47,357 bases of DNA from Ilumatobacteraceae bacterium. Its GTDB lineage: Bacteria > Actinomycetota > Acidimicrobiia > Acidimicrobiales > Ilumatobacteraceae. A program made the position numbers and the translations under genes. The notes under the pieces are model-generated. The model had not been told where the DNA came from, did not search any database, and saw only the letters and a program-made list of their open reading frames with translations. The DNA lies in NCBI GenBank assembly GCA_025358075.1, contig JANYKU010000119.1, forward strand, positions 1-47,357. The letters are read 5' to 3'. This document shows positions 16,903-27,593 of this stretch, one piece after another (within the stretch, counting starts at the first letter, position 1; each line of letters starts with the position of its first letter).

Positions 16903-18726
16903 ATGCCACACGTCTCGATCGGAGCGATCCACGATGCCGTCGTCGGTACGACAGCGCCGCAGTTGTTCCTCAAACTGGTCGGCGAGCACCCCGATCTCCC
17001 GGCACTGCATTCGATGCAGTCGGACGTTCCCGGGTCGTGGCAGATCTGGACACTCGGCGACTACGCGGACATGACCGCCAGGGCCGCAGCCGGACTCCAG
17101 CTGGCCGGCCTCGAGCCCGGGGAACGGATCCTGCTGCTGTTGCGCAACCGCCCCGAGTTCCACTGGTTCGACCTTGCTGCACAGTTCCTGCAAGCGACGC
17201 CGGTGAGCATCTACAACTCGTCGTCACCAGAGGAGATCCAATTCCTCGCGGAGCACGCAGAGGCACGGATCGCCATCGTCGAAAATGCCGCCTTCCTCGA
17301 CCGTCTCCTCAGCGTGCGGCACGAGTTGCCATTGCTCGAGCAGATCTACGTGCTCGATCCGCCCTCCGGTGGATACGCCGTCGGCGTGCATCCGGCCTCG
17401 GAATTGATGGACAAGGGCTCCGCCGATCTGACGATGTTGGGAGCAGCGATCCAGCCCGACGACATCGCCACACTGATCTACACGAGCGGCACGACCGGTC
17501 CCCCGAAGGGGGTGATGATCAGTCACTACAACGTGGTGTACACCGTCGAGTCGTTGCGCCAATGCTTCGGTCTCGATTCGTTCATCGGCCGGCGAGTCGT
17601 CAGCTACCTGCCGATGGCGCACATTGCCGAGCGGATGATGAGCCACTACCAAGCGATCATTCTCGGCTACAGCGTCTTCTGCTGCCCCGACGCCAACCAA
17701 TTGTCCGTCTACCTCAAAGAGGTTCACCCCGAGATCGTGTTCGGCGTGCCGCGAGTGTGGGAGAAGATCTACAACGGCGTCAATGCGGCCCTGTCTCTCG
17801 ATCCCGAGAAGAAGGCCAAGTTCGACGAAGGCGTTGCCGCGGCCCGGGCGATCAAGGCCGCCGAGATCAACGGAGGCGCTACCCAGAAGCAGCGCGAAAC
17901 GTGGGCCTTCCTCGACGCCGTGGCGTTCGCCAACGTGCGCGGGTTGATCGGGCTCGACACCGTCGTCACGGCCGTGACGGGTGCCGCGGCCATCCCCCGT
18001 TCGATCCTGGAGTGGTACAACGCGATCGGTATTCCGCTCAGCGAGATCTATGGCATGAGCGAGTCGAGCGGTCCGATGACGTGGAGCCCGCAGGCCAATC
18101 ACCCCGGATACGTCGGTCGAGCCGTGCCCGGATGCGAGGTCGTGCTCGGCGACGACAACGAGGTGTTGTGTCGCGGTGGCAACGTCTTCGTCGGGTACTT
18201 CAAACAGCAGGAACAGACGGCTAACACCGTCGTCAACGGCTGGCTGAACTCCGGCGACATCGGCGAGTTCGACGATGACGGCTACCTCCGCATCGTCGAC
18301 CGCAAGAAGGAGTTGATCATCACCTCTGGCGGCAAGAACATCAGCCCGGCAAACCTCGAAGCAGCGTTGAAGACCATCCCGCTGATCGGCCAAGCCGCGG
18401 CGATCGGCGACAACCGCAAGTTCTGCACCGCGATCCTCGTACTCGATCCGGAATCGGCAGCGGTGTGGGCCAGATCGCACGGCAGAGCAGGTGCGCCGCT
18501 CGCCGAACTGGCCGTGGACCCGGCGCTGCGATCGGAAGTACAAGAGGGCGTCGACGAGATCAACCAGCAGTTCGCCCAGGTCGAGCAGATCAAGAAGTTC
18601 ACGCTGGTCGGCGAAGAGTGGCTGCCCGACAGCGACATGATGACGCCGACTTCGAAGCTCAAGCGACGCGGGGTCAAGACCCACTTCGCTGTCGAGATCG
18701 AGGCGATGTACGCCGGCCTCGACTAG
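16903..18726 (+). CDS. fadD: Long-chain acyl-CoA synthetase (AMP-forming)
   Basis: 607 residues. It activates fatty acids to acyl-CoA through an acyl-adenylate. The ATP-binding P-loop YTSGTTGPPKGVMISH, SYLPMAHIAERM, EIYGMSESSGP, the GWLNSGDIGEFDDDGYLRI aspartate region and RKKELIITSGGKNI are all present. The end TSKLKRRGVKTHF has the usual C-terminal lysine region. Length and motifs fit the FadD15/FAA type (VLACS). The ATG has no clear SD. Its stop shares CTAG with the convergent MarR stop. Confidence 0.93.
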   Translation: MPHVSIGAIHDAVVGTTAPQLFLKLVGEHPDLPALHSMQSDVPGSWQIWTLGDYADMTARAAAGLQLAGLEPGERILLLLRNRPEFHWFDLAAQFLQATPVSIYNSSSPEEIQFLAEHAEARIAIVENAAFLDRLLSVRHELPLLEQIYVLDPPSGGYAVGVHPASELMDKGSADLTMLGAAIQPDDIATLIYTSGTTGPPKGVMISHYNVVYTVESLRQCFGLDSFIGRRVVSYLPMAHIAERMMSHYQAIILGYSVFCCPDANQLSVYLKEVHPEIVFGVPRVWEKIYNGVNAALSLDPEKKAKFDEGVAAARAIKAAEINGGATQKQRETWAFLDAVAFANVRGLIGLDTVVTAVTGAAAIPRSILEWYNAIGIPLSEIYGMSESSGPMTWSPQANHPGYVGRAVPGCEVVLGDDNEVLCRGGNVFVGYFKQQEQTANTVVNGWLNSGDIGEFDDDGYLRIVDRKKELIITSGGKNISPANLEAALKTIPLIGQAAAIGDNRKFCTAILVLDPESAAVWARSHGRAGAPLAELAVDPALRSEVQEGVDEINQQFAQVEQIKKFTLVGEEWLPDSDMMTPTSKLKRRGVKTHFAVEIEAMYAGLD

Positions 18727-19160
18727 GAACCGAGTTTGCCGAGGATCCGTTGCAGTGAGGCGATGTCGGTGTCGGTGAGCGCGCTGGCGAAGTGCTGCTG
18801 CACCATTCGCCGGTAGGTGATGTTGGCGTCGCGCCACTCCGCTCGGCCGTCGCGCGTCAGCGTGACCGTGACGGCGCGCCGATCGTCGGCAGTCGGGTTC
18901 GACGTGCGGCTGACGAATCCGTGCTCCTCCAGCCGGTCGAGCCGCCGCGACAAGCTCGATGGAAGTTCGTGGAGCACCTCACAGAGATCGCCGACTCGCA
19001 GCGATCCTCCGCCTGCCTGTAGCGCGGCAAGCAACTCGAACCACGCCAACGGTAGGTCGTAGTCGTCGACCAAACCGGCCTCGACCTCGCGCTGCATGTC
19101 GGCAACCATCACCCCGAACGCACGCCAGGTCGCCACGCGTCCGGCATCGAGACGCGGCAT
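18723..19160 (-). CDS. MarR-family transcriptional regulator
   Basis: 145 residues. The winged-helix core is clear: LAWFELLAALQAGGGSLRVGDLCEVLHELPSSLSRRLDRLEEHGFVSR, then the beta-wing NPTADDRRAVTVTLTRDG. MarR dimers bind 15-20-bp palindromes and respond to small ligands. It begins 3 bases after the aminotransferase stop, so it is probably the second gene of that operon. The palindrome at 16814-16828 is a plausible target. It could equally be an autoregulator of the aminotransferase. Confidence 0.9.
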   Translation of the reverse strand: MPRLDAGRVATWRAFGVMVADMQREVEAGLVDDYDLPLAWFELLAALQAGGGSLRVGDLCEVLHELPSSLSRRLDRLEEHGFVSRTSNPTADDRRAVTVTLTRDGRAEWRDANITYRRMVQQHFASALTDTDIASLQRILGKLGS

Positions 19161-19163
19161 GTA

Positions 19164-20414
19164 TCAGGCGGTGGCTTTGAGTGCGGCTGAGAACGCCGCG
19201 AGACCGAGGTCGATCTCCCGTTCGTTGACCACGAGCGGAGGCATCCATCGCAAGCACCTGCCGTACGTGCCGGCGTTCATCACGATCATGTGGCCTTCTT
19301 CGAGGCAGTGCTTCTGGATCGCCGCAACTCGAGCGGCGTCGTTGAACTCGGTTCCGACCATCAGGCCTAGGCCGCGAACCTGGGTGATGACGTCGTGCTC
19401 TTGCTGCAACTCGCGTATGCCGGCCTGCAGCTGCTCGCCGCGGGCCACGACGTTCTCCATGAAGCCCGGCTCGCTCATGACTTCGATCGTCGCCAGGGCG
19501 GCAGCGCAGCCGATCGCGTTGCCGCCGTAGGTGCCGCCATGGCTGCCGGTAGGCCACTTGTCGTCGAGCTCGCGGCGGGTACCGAGGGCCGAGAACGGGA
19601 ACCCACTGGCGATGCCCTTGGCCATGCAGATGATGTCGGGCTCGATGCCGTAGTGCTCGACGGCGAACATCTTGCCGGTGCGACCGAAGCCGCTTTGCAC
19701 CTCGTCGGCGACGAACATGATGCCGTACTGGCGACAGCGCTCGACAAGCCCGGTCATGAACGCCTGAGGGGCGGGGATGTACCCACCTTCGCCGAGCACC
19801 GGCTCGAGGATGGCTGCGGCCGTTTCGTCGGGAGCGGTCATCGACTTCAACAGGTGATCGAAGCCCTTCAACGCCATGGCAACTTCGGCATCCTGATCGG
19901 GAGCCAAGGGGTCGGGGTACGGAGCGACGAACACGCCGGCGGGCAGGGCGAAGTGGCCGGAGCGATACCCGGTCTTCGACGTCGTCATGGCCATCGCCAT
20001 GTGGGTACGGCCGTGGAAGCTGCCGCTGAACACGATCGTGTGCGGGCGCTTGGTGACCTGCTTGGCCAACTTGATCGAGGCCTCGGTGATCTCGGCACCG
20101 GAGTTGGCGTAGAAGAACGTGTCGATCGATCCCGGCGACAGCTCGCTGAGCTTGGCAGCGAGCGGTTCGAGCAGATCGTGCTTGTACACGTTGACCTGGG
20201 CGTGGATGAAACGCTGGGCCTGGTCGGCGATGGCCTTGGCGACGTGCGGGTGGGCGTGACCGGTGGAGTTGACGGCAATGCCCGCGGCGAAGTCGAGGTA
20301 CTCCTCGCCATCGGTGGTGGTGACCCAGCAACCCTTCCCGCTGGCAACCTGCAGCGGGGTGACCGAGAACCAGACGTTGGACAGATGCGACACAGATGAA
20401 GACGGCGATGTCAT
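19164..20414 (-). CDS. gabT: Class III aminotransferase, 4-aminobutyrate type
   Basis: 416 residues from ATG 20414. The open frame continues far upstream, antisense to lon, but that part has no homology. PLP-enzyme motifs: FYANSGAEITEASIKLAK, SGSFHGRTHMAMAMTTSK, aspartate in FVADEVQSGFGRTGKMFA, Schiff-base Lys in ICMAKGIASGFP, and GTYGGNAIGCAAALATIEV. Closest in feel to GabT-like 4-aminobutyrate or related omega-amino acid:2-oxoglutarate aminotransferases. The exact substrate is inferred. No semialdehyde dehydrogenase gene is next to it. Confidence 0.9.
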   Translation of the reverse strand: MTSPSSSVSHLSNVWFSVTPLQVASGKGCWVTTTDGEEYLDFAAGIAVNSTGHAHPHVAKAIADQAQRFIHAQVNVYKHDLLEPLAAKLSELSPGSIDTFFYANSGAEITEASIKLAKQVTKRPHTIVFSGSFHGRTHMAMAMTTSKTGYRSGHFALPAGVFVAPYPDPLAPDQDAEVAMALKGFDHLLKSMTAPDETAAAILEPVLGEGGYIPAPQAFMTGLVERCRQYGIMFVADEVQSGFGRTGKMFAVEHYGIEPDIICMAKGIASGFPFSALGTRRELDDKWPTGSHGGTYGGNAIGCAAALATIEVMSEPGFMENVVARGEQLQAGIRELQQEHDVITQVRGLGLMVGTEFNDAARVAAIQKHCLEEGHMIVMNAGTYGRCLRWMPPLVVNEREIDLGLAAFSAALKATA

Positions 20415-20430
20415 GCCGACAATGCTACGC

Positions 20431-20451
20431 CTCGACCGGCGGCCGGTCGAG
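20431..20451 (-). terminator. GC hairpin after lon
   Basis: CTCGACCGG and CCGGTCGAG are perfectly complementary around CGG, a few bases after the lon stop and before the next start. There is no T run, so it would be a non-canonical terminator, or just a stem that separates the two transcripts. Confidence 0.45.
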
Positions 20452-20455
20452 AGCG

Positions 20456-22807
<2,352 letters not shown>

Positions 22808-22832
22808 AGGTGGAGAGGGTAACGACAGAAAA

Positions 22833-22853
22833 CTTGAGTTGCTACCACTCAGA
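22833..22853. promoter_or_regulatory. HAIR-like HspR operator upstream of lon
   Basis: CTTGAGT-N7-ACTCAGA matches the HAIR consensus CTTGAGT-N7-ACTCAAG at 12 of 14 positions with the exact 7-base spacing. It overlaps the predicted lon -35 region and the stop codon of the upstream flavoprotein gene. HspR regulates lon, clpB and dnaK in Streptomyces and relatives. Confidence 0.75.
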
Positions 22854-24078
22854 TTTGTTGCTGCGTCTCTGACGCATGGCGCAATGCCAGCTCCCAGGGG
22901 GCCCGCTCGGCCAGCAACTTGCGATACGGCATGACCATGCGCGGCATGTTGACCCCGAGCACGCCTCGCAGCCGCCCGGCATGGCCGTACAGCGCCACGA
23001 AGCTGCCGTCCGGCTCGCCGGCCACCAGCTGCACATCGTCATCGTCGCCGTGGGCCCGGCCGAGGAACTGGATGCGGCTGTCGAACTGATCACTCCAAAA
23101 GAACGGCACCGGCGCGTACGGCGTCGGAGCCGCGCCGGCCAGCTCGGCGAGCAGGTTGGTCGCCGCGGCCGCGCCTTGCTCGGCGGCGTTCGTCCAATGC
23201 TCGACGCGCATCTCTTCGCCGGTCTCGCCGAACAGCCCGTTGACCCACCGGGCGCAGTCACCCGCCGCGTAGATGCCGGGCGCGGCACGCAGCGCCTCGG
23301 TGCACACGACACCGTCACGCAGTTCCAATCCACTGTCGTCGAGCCATTGCGTCACCGGGGCGACACCGATCCCCATGACCACGACCTCGGCCGGCACCAG
23401 CTCACCGTCGCCGAGACGTATGCCGGTGGCTCGCCCGCCGGCACCCTCAATTCCGGCAACCTGCACTCCGCACCGAACGTCGACACCATGGCGAGCGTGC
23501 ACTCTGGTGACGACTTCGCCCATCAGCGCACCGAGGCCGCGCATCAGTGGAGCCGGGGCGCCCTCCAGCACGGTGACGGTGCAACCGCTGCGGGACGCGG
23601 TCGCAGCCACCTCGAGGCCGATGAACCCGGCGCCGATCACTGCCACCCGCGGTGCATCTGCCAACCGTCGACGGAGGTCGAGCGAGTCGTCGAGCGTGCG
23701 CAGCACGGTCACTCCGTCGAAATCGGGTTGGTTCGGCAAACGCCGCGGCGCGCTTCCCGTGGCAATGATGACGCCGTCACCGGCCAACGTCTCGCCGCTG
23801 TCGACGGTCACTGCCCTGTCGGCCGTATCGAGACCGGTGGCGACGACGCCCAGCCGCATGTCGAGGTCGAGCCCGGCCAATTCGGCGGGCTTCCGCAATC
23901 GGATCCGTTCGGGCTCCCACTCGCCTTTCAGCAGCGCCTTGCTGAGCGGCGGTCGATCGTACGGTTCATGCCGCTCCGCACCGATCAGCGTGATCGTTCC
24001 GGTGTAGCCGGCAGTGCGCAACGATTCGCATGCCCGCAGTCCCGCCAACGACGCGCCGACGACGACGATGCGTTCCAT
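22849..24078 (-). CDS. FAD-dependent NAD(P)H oxidoreductase, ferredoxin/rubredoxin reductase type
   Basis: 409 residues from ATG 24078; MERIVVVGAS is the usual start of the family and the upstream 39 codons are unsupported. The FAD dinucleotide fold VVVGASLAGLRACESLR, the DRPPLSK loop, VIIATGSAPRRLP, the NAD fold VAVIGAGFIGLEVAATASRSG and IYAAGDCARW are all there. This is the class that reduces ferredoxins of cytochrome P450s or Rieske dioxygenases. No ferredoxin or P450 is nearby, so the partner is unknown. It ends 41 bases before lon and in the same direction, but the HAIR site suggests a separate lon promoter. Confidence 0.9.
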   Translation of the reverse strand: MERIVVVGASLAGLRACESLRTAGYTGTITLIGAERHEPYDRPPLSKALLKGEWEPERIRLRKPAELAGLDLDMRLGVVATGLDTADRAVTVDSGETLAGDGVIIATGSAPRRLPNQPDFDGVTVLRTLDDSLDLRRRLADAPRVAVIGAGFIGLEVAATASRSGCTVTVLEGAPAPLMRGLGALMGEVVTRVHARHGVDVRCGVQVAGIEGAGGRATGIRLGDGELVPAEVVVMGIGVAPVTQWLDDSGLELRDGVVCTEALRAAPGIYAAGDCARWVNGLFGETGEEMRVEHWTNAAEQGAAAATNLLAELAGAAPTPYAPVPFFWSDQFDSRIQFLGRAHGDDDDVQLVAGEPDGSFVALYGHAGRLRGVLGVNMPRMVMPYRKLLAERAPWELALRHASETQQQI

Positions 24079-24115
24079 CGGCAGCAGCTTCGCGCACCGA
24101 CGTACCATCGCGATG

Positions 24116-24484
24116 ATGAGCGAGACGATCACCCTCGAAGGCTGGCGTGGCCCGTGGCCCGACGACGACAAGGACGCCAACCTCAAGGCCGACATCGCCC
24201 TCTACGCGGCCGTCGATCCGTTGCGCACCGTTCGTGGGCTGTCGCAGTCGATCGATGTCCCGGTCGGCGCAATCGTCCACTACGTGCTGGCCCGTTGGGC
24301 GAGCGAGGGTGCCTCCGGCCTGTTGGAGCTCGGCCCGACGATGTCGCGCCGCCTGCTCGAGGTGTGCACGACCGCTGAGGCCAAGGGATCCGACCAGGCC
24401 CGGCTCGCCGCCTTCGAGCAACTTCGACAGATGATCTCGTGGCTCAACTACCCGCTGGAGCACCCCGAGGTCTACGACACGTGA
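24116..24484 (+). CDS. Small conserved actinobacterial protein of unknown function
   Basis: 122 residues, acidic and helical, without signal or membrane segments. The motif EGWRGPWPDDDKDANLKADI, then VPVGAIVHYVLARWASEGASG and LLELGPTMSRRLLEV, looks strongly conserved. I associate it from memory with an uncharacterised actinobacterial family (perhaps DUF6027) but cannot confirm that. A second ATG one codon upstream is possible. TACCAT, 5-7 bases before the ATG pair, would fit a leaderless mRNA. Divergent from the flavoprotein gene with 37 bases between. Confidence 0.75.
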   Translation: MSETITLEGWRGPWPDDDKDANLKADIALYAAVDPLRTVRGLSQSIDVPVGAIVHYVLARWASEGASGLLELGPTMSRRLLEVCTTAEAKGSDQARLAAFEQLRQMISWLNYPLEHPEVYDT

Positions 24485-25663
24485 CTACTTGCACACCGTG
24501 CAATGCACGTCGGGGTCGGGCTGTCGACGAATGAGATCGCTGACCCAGTCGACCAACAACACACCTCCGACGGTCTCGGTGTAGAAGGCGCGGCTGCTGA
24601 GCACGGTGTGCCCCTGCCCGGGCGCGATGTAGCTCCGCAGATCGACACCGGCCTTCTCGATCTGCGTCCCGTTGGCATCGATCGTTGTGGCGAGGTCCTT
24701 CGACGGGAAACCGAGCAGCCCGGTGAAGATCGTCTGCACGAAGTCGTAGGCGTAGTCGTGCCGGCCGAAGACGATCTGCGGGTCGTGCTTGAACGCCTGT
24801 ACGAACAGATCGGGCGCGCCCCAATTGGCACTGGTGAGGCCGGCGTTCTCGGGCCACGGCGGAATGGCGTTGGCGGTGCCCCACACGTCGCCAACTCTGG
24901 TGTTGACGGTCGGGTCGTCGGGGTAGGCACCGGATCCATCGGCGAGCACGGTGATCGCGGCCTTGGGCAGGAGATCGTGGGCGATTCCGGCATACATCGG
25001 GGTCGGTACGGAACCGGCGCTCTCGCCGGCAACCACGAACTGGGTCGCATCGGGGAACTGCTGCGCCAGCGCCGTGAGTGCGGCGGTGGCATTGACCGAC
25101 CCCTTGTGCTGCACAGTGAGCTGTGGGCTGTACACGTGCGTGGCGTTGCCGAGGTGCACATCGCCCGTGCAATACGGAGCGAAGACGAACGAGTAGTCGC
25201 CAAGCGGGTTACGGGCGTTGCTGAAATCGAAGATGCCACTGGACATCCCGTTGGGGTCGTCCTCGGCATCGATCTTCGAGCGATACGTACGACTGTTGAA
25301 CGCGCACGTGATTGCATCGATGCACGCCCCGCCACCTTCGAGGAAGAAGACCACCTTGTCGGAAGCGCCTCGGTGGATCCAGTAGGTGTATGCGCTGCCG
25401 TCGGCACACACGCACTGGCTCGGGGCTGTGACCTTCTCCCAACCCGCCGCCGGCGCTGCCGCACTGGTCGTGGAAGCCGGCGTCGTGACCGCGGGAGCGG
25501 TCGATGCAGGTGTCGTGTCGGCCGCCGTCGTGGGCGGCGGCGAAGTGGCGCTGCCCTCGACCGAGATCGGGGGCGCACTTGTCGACGTCGACGACGACGA
25601 GGTGTCGGAGCACGCCGCGATCACGCCCAGCAGGGCAACCGCGATCGCGGCGGCGCGCTTCAC
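24485..25663 (-). CDS. Secreted lipoprotein, pectinacetylesterase/Notum-like hydrolase
   Basis: 392 residues from GTG 25663. A signal peptide ends in the lipobox IAAC (residues about 15-18), followed by a long Ser/Thr/Pro spacer typical of surface lipoproteins. The hydrolase domain has VVFFLEGGGACIDAITCAF (oxyanion GGG motif), nucleophile Ser in VAGESAGSVPTP, and His in PGQGHTVLS. This is the pectinacetylesterase-like alpha/beta hydrolase family; cysteines through the domain fit disulfides. The start overlaps the stop of the preceding aminotransferase (GTGA). The natural ester substrate is unknown. Confidence 0.85.
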   Translation of the reverse strand: MKRAAAIAVALLGVIAACSDTSSSSTSTSAPPISVEGSATSPPPTTAADTTPASTAPAVTTPASTTSAAAPAAGWEKVTAPSQCVCADGSAYTYWIHRGASDKVVFFLEGGGACIDAITCAFNSRTYRSKIDAEDDPNGMSSGIFDFSNARNPLGDYSFVFAPYCTGDVHLGNATHVYSPQLTVQHKGSVNATAALTALAQQFPDATQFVVAGESAGSVPTPMYAGIAHDLLPKAAITVLADGSGAYPDDPTVNTRVGDVWGTANAIPPWPENAGLTSANWGAPDLFVQAFKHDPQIVFGRHDYAYDFVQTIFTGLLGFPSKDLATTIDANGTQIEKAGVDLRSYIAPGQGHTVLSSRAFYTETVGGVLLVDWVSDLIRRQPDPDVHCTVCK

Positions 25664-26880
25664 GTGGCAGTGACGGCGTCGAGCGACATGCGCAGCGTGG
25701 TGACCACCTGGTCGAGCTCGTCGTCGGTGATGACGAAGGGCGGAGCGATCATCACTGCGCTGGGCACGGGGCCCGAGCCCGCCGGATACACCCACACGTC
25801 GCGCGACAGCGCCTCGGCGATCACGGGGGCGTTGGGGACGCGTAGCTCGATGCCGTAGAACATGCCGCGGCCGCGAACGTCGACAACGGCAGGGTGACCA
25901 TCGAGCTCGGCATGCAGCCGATCGCCCAGGACGGCGCCCATCTTGGCCGCCCGCTCGACCAGGCCCTCGCGTTCCATGATGTCGAGGACCGCAATGCTGG
26001 CCGCGCACGCCGTGTCGTTGCCGCCGAACGTGAAGTACATCAGCCCGGCCTCGGCAAGCACGTCGGCAACCTCGGTGCGCGCCGCCACAGCACCCATCGG
26101 CACGTACCCGCCACCGAGGCCCTTGCCGCCGACGATCACGTCGGGCTCGAACGGGAAGTGTTGGAACCCGAAGTTCAAGCCGGTGCGGCCGTACCCACAC
26201 ATGACCTCGTCGGTGATGAGCAGGATGTCGTAGCGATGGCAGATGTCGGTGACAACGCGCCAGTAGTCGTCGCTTGCCGTGAGACACGCTCCGGCCGCGC
26301 CGGTGATCGGCTCGGCGATGAAGCCGGCGATCGTCTCCGGACCCTCGCGCTCGATCACCTCGACCACAGCCTCGGCGTCGTTCCACGGCACCTTCGGGAA
26401 CGGCAGCAACAACGGTTCGAACCCGACCTGGCGGGTGGAATGGCTGGCGACCGCGATCGTGCCAAGCGTCATCCCGTGGTAACTGGGGTGCCGGCCGACC
26501 ACCTTCCACCGGTTGGGTCGGCCCTTGCCGAGCTGGTAGTTGCGGGCCAGCCGAAGCGCCGAGTCGGTGCTCTCACTGCCGCCACTGGTGAAGAAGACCT
26601 GCGTGAAACCTTCGGGGAGCCAGCGCTCGACGAGCCGATCGCGCAACAGCAGGCGCTGCTCGCTGGGCCAGATCGGCACCGAATAGGCACCGTGGACCAT
26701 CGCCGCGTGGGTGGCGTCGGCGACTTCCTTGCGACCCCAACCGATGTTGCCGACGATGGCACCGCCGGCGGCATCGAGGATGCGGCGGCCGTCTGCGGTG
26801 TGCAGCCAGCAGCCCTCGCCGCCGACGATCGTAGGTTCGCCACCCTGATGAGGGATGAAGTGATATCGAGCGTCATTCAC
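25660..26880 (-). CDS. Class III aminotransferase
   Basis: 406 residues. The PLP motifs are TSGGSESTDSALRLARNY, GRHPSYHGMTLGTIAVASHS, LITDEVMCGYGRTGLNFGFQ, the Schiff-base Lys in VIVGGKGLGGGYVPMG, and FGGNDTACAASIAVLDI. It resembles omega-amino acid:pyruvate and adenosylmethionine-type aminotransferases rather than GabT, so it is a paralogue of the gene at 19164. It is translationally coupled to a surface lipoprotein hydrolase, an odd pairing. Substrate unknown. Confidence 0.9.
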   Translation of the reverse strand: MNDARYHFIPHQGGEPTIVGGEGCWLHTADGRRILDAAGGAIVGNIGWGRKEVADATHAAMVHGAYSVPIWPSEQRLLLRDRLVERWLPEGFTQVFFTSGGSESTDSALRLARNYQLGKGRPNRWKVVGRHPSYHGMTLGTIAVASHSTRQVGFEPLLLPFPKVPWNDAEAVVEVIEREGPETIAGFIAEPITGAAGACLTASDDYWRVVTDICHRYDILLITDEVMCGYGRTGLNFGFQHFPFEPDVIVGGKGLGGGYVPMGAVAARTEVADVLAEAGLMYFTFGGNDTACAASIAVLDIMEREGLVERAAKMGAVLGDRLHAELDGHPAVVDVRGRGMFYGIELRVPNAPVIAEALSRDVWVYPAGSGPVPSAVMIAPPFVITDDELDQVVTTLRMSLDAVTAT

Positions 26881-26898
26881 GCCGTGAGTCTCGCATCT

Positions 26899-27531
26899 CT
26901 ACTCCGCCAAGTTGTGGCGGAACATGATCGACAGGCGAGGGCCGGCAGCGGCGACTTTCGGCACACAATGCTCGAAGTCGTGCTGGCAGGAGCCACCCAT
27001 CACGAACAGGTCACCCTGACCCAGCTGCCACGACCACGACGCGCCGCCACCGCGCGGGCGGACGTGAAACGGGCGCGGCTGGCCGGTGCTGACGATGACG
27101 ACCGTTGGGTCTTCGAGCTCGAAACGCTCGCGATCACCGTGCCACGCAACCGAGTCGTGACCATCGCGGTACAGGTTGAAGCCGATCGAGTCGAACGGCC
27201 GGGAGTAGTGGCGGGTGAAGGTGGCTCGGGCCTCGGCCAGCACCGGCAAGACCTCGGCCTCCGGTGACGCGGTGTTCCACCACGCCGTCAGCCTCGGCTC
27301 GGGCAGCCGCCGGTCGTACATCGTGACCTCGCGTTGGCTCCACGGCAGCAGGGCGATCAGTTCGGCGAAGACCCGATCGGCACCGTGCAACCAGCGTGGG
27401 GCGTAGTCGATCCAGGAATGCTCGTCGATCCAGGTACGCGTGACCGTGGACAAGTCGCCGTCGATCGACGGCTCCTCGAAGGCGAACAGGCACTGCTGCC
27501 AGATGAGCTCAGACTCGGCGAGTTGGTGCAT
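26899..27531 (-). CDS. alkB: AlkB-like 2-oxoglutarate/Fe(II) dioxygenase
   Basis: 210 residues from ATG 27531. A longer start would run into the SOS box. Key residues: FNLYRDGHDSVAWHGDRE (HxD iron ligands), LGQGDLFVMGG, the second His in HDFEHCVPK and Arg residues in GPRLSIMFRHN that bind 2-oxoglutarate. AlkB-family enzymes repair alkylated bases by oxidative demethylation. The predicted LexA site 18 bases upstream supports a DNA-damage role. It resembles the ALKBH2/3-like bacterial subgroup more than classic E. coli AlkB. Confidence 0.88.
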   Translation of the reverse strand: MHQLAESELIWQQCLFAFEEPSIDGDLSTVTRTWIDEHSWIDYAPRWLHGADRVFAELIALLPWSQREVTMYDRRLPEPRLTAWWNTASPEAEVLPVLAEARATFTRHYSRPFDSIGFNLYRDGHDSVAWHGDRERFELEDPTVVIVSTGQPRPFHVRPRGGGASWSWQLGQGDLFVMGGSCQHDFEHCVPKVAAAGPRLSIMFRHNLAE

Positions 27532-27548
27532 AGCTTCATCATCGCGAA

Positions 27549-27564
27549 TCGAACGCACGTTCGC
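27549..27564. promoter_or_regulatory. LexA (SOS) box
   Basis: TCGAAC-GCAC-GTTCGC matches the actinobacterial/Gram-positive LexA consensus CGAAC-N4-GTTCG perfectly in its core. It lies between the AlkB-like gene and the divergent SpoU methyltransferase gene, 17 bases from the former ATG, so AlkB is the more likely target. Confidence 0.75.
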
Positions 27565-27593
27565 AAGGCGGCTGCTCAGCGCTTCCGCGTACA

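Noticed and set aside
25664-26509. Long upstream extension of the lipoprotein gene
   Set aside because: It runs through the aminotransferase in another frame; the signal peptide begins at GTG 25663.
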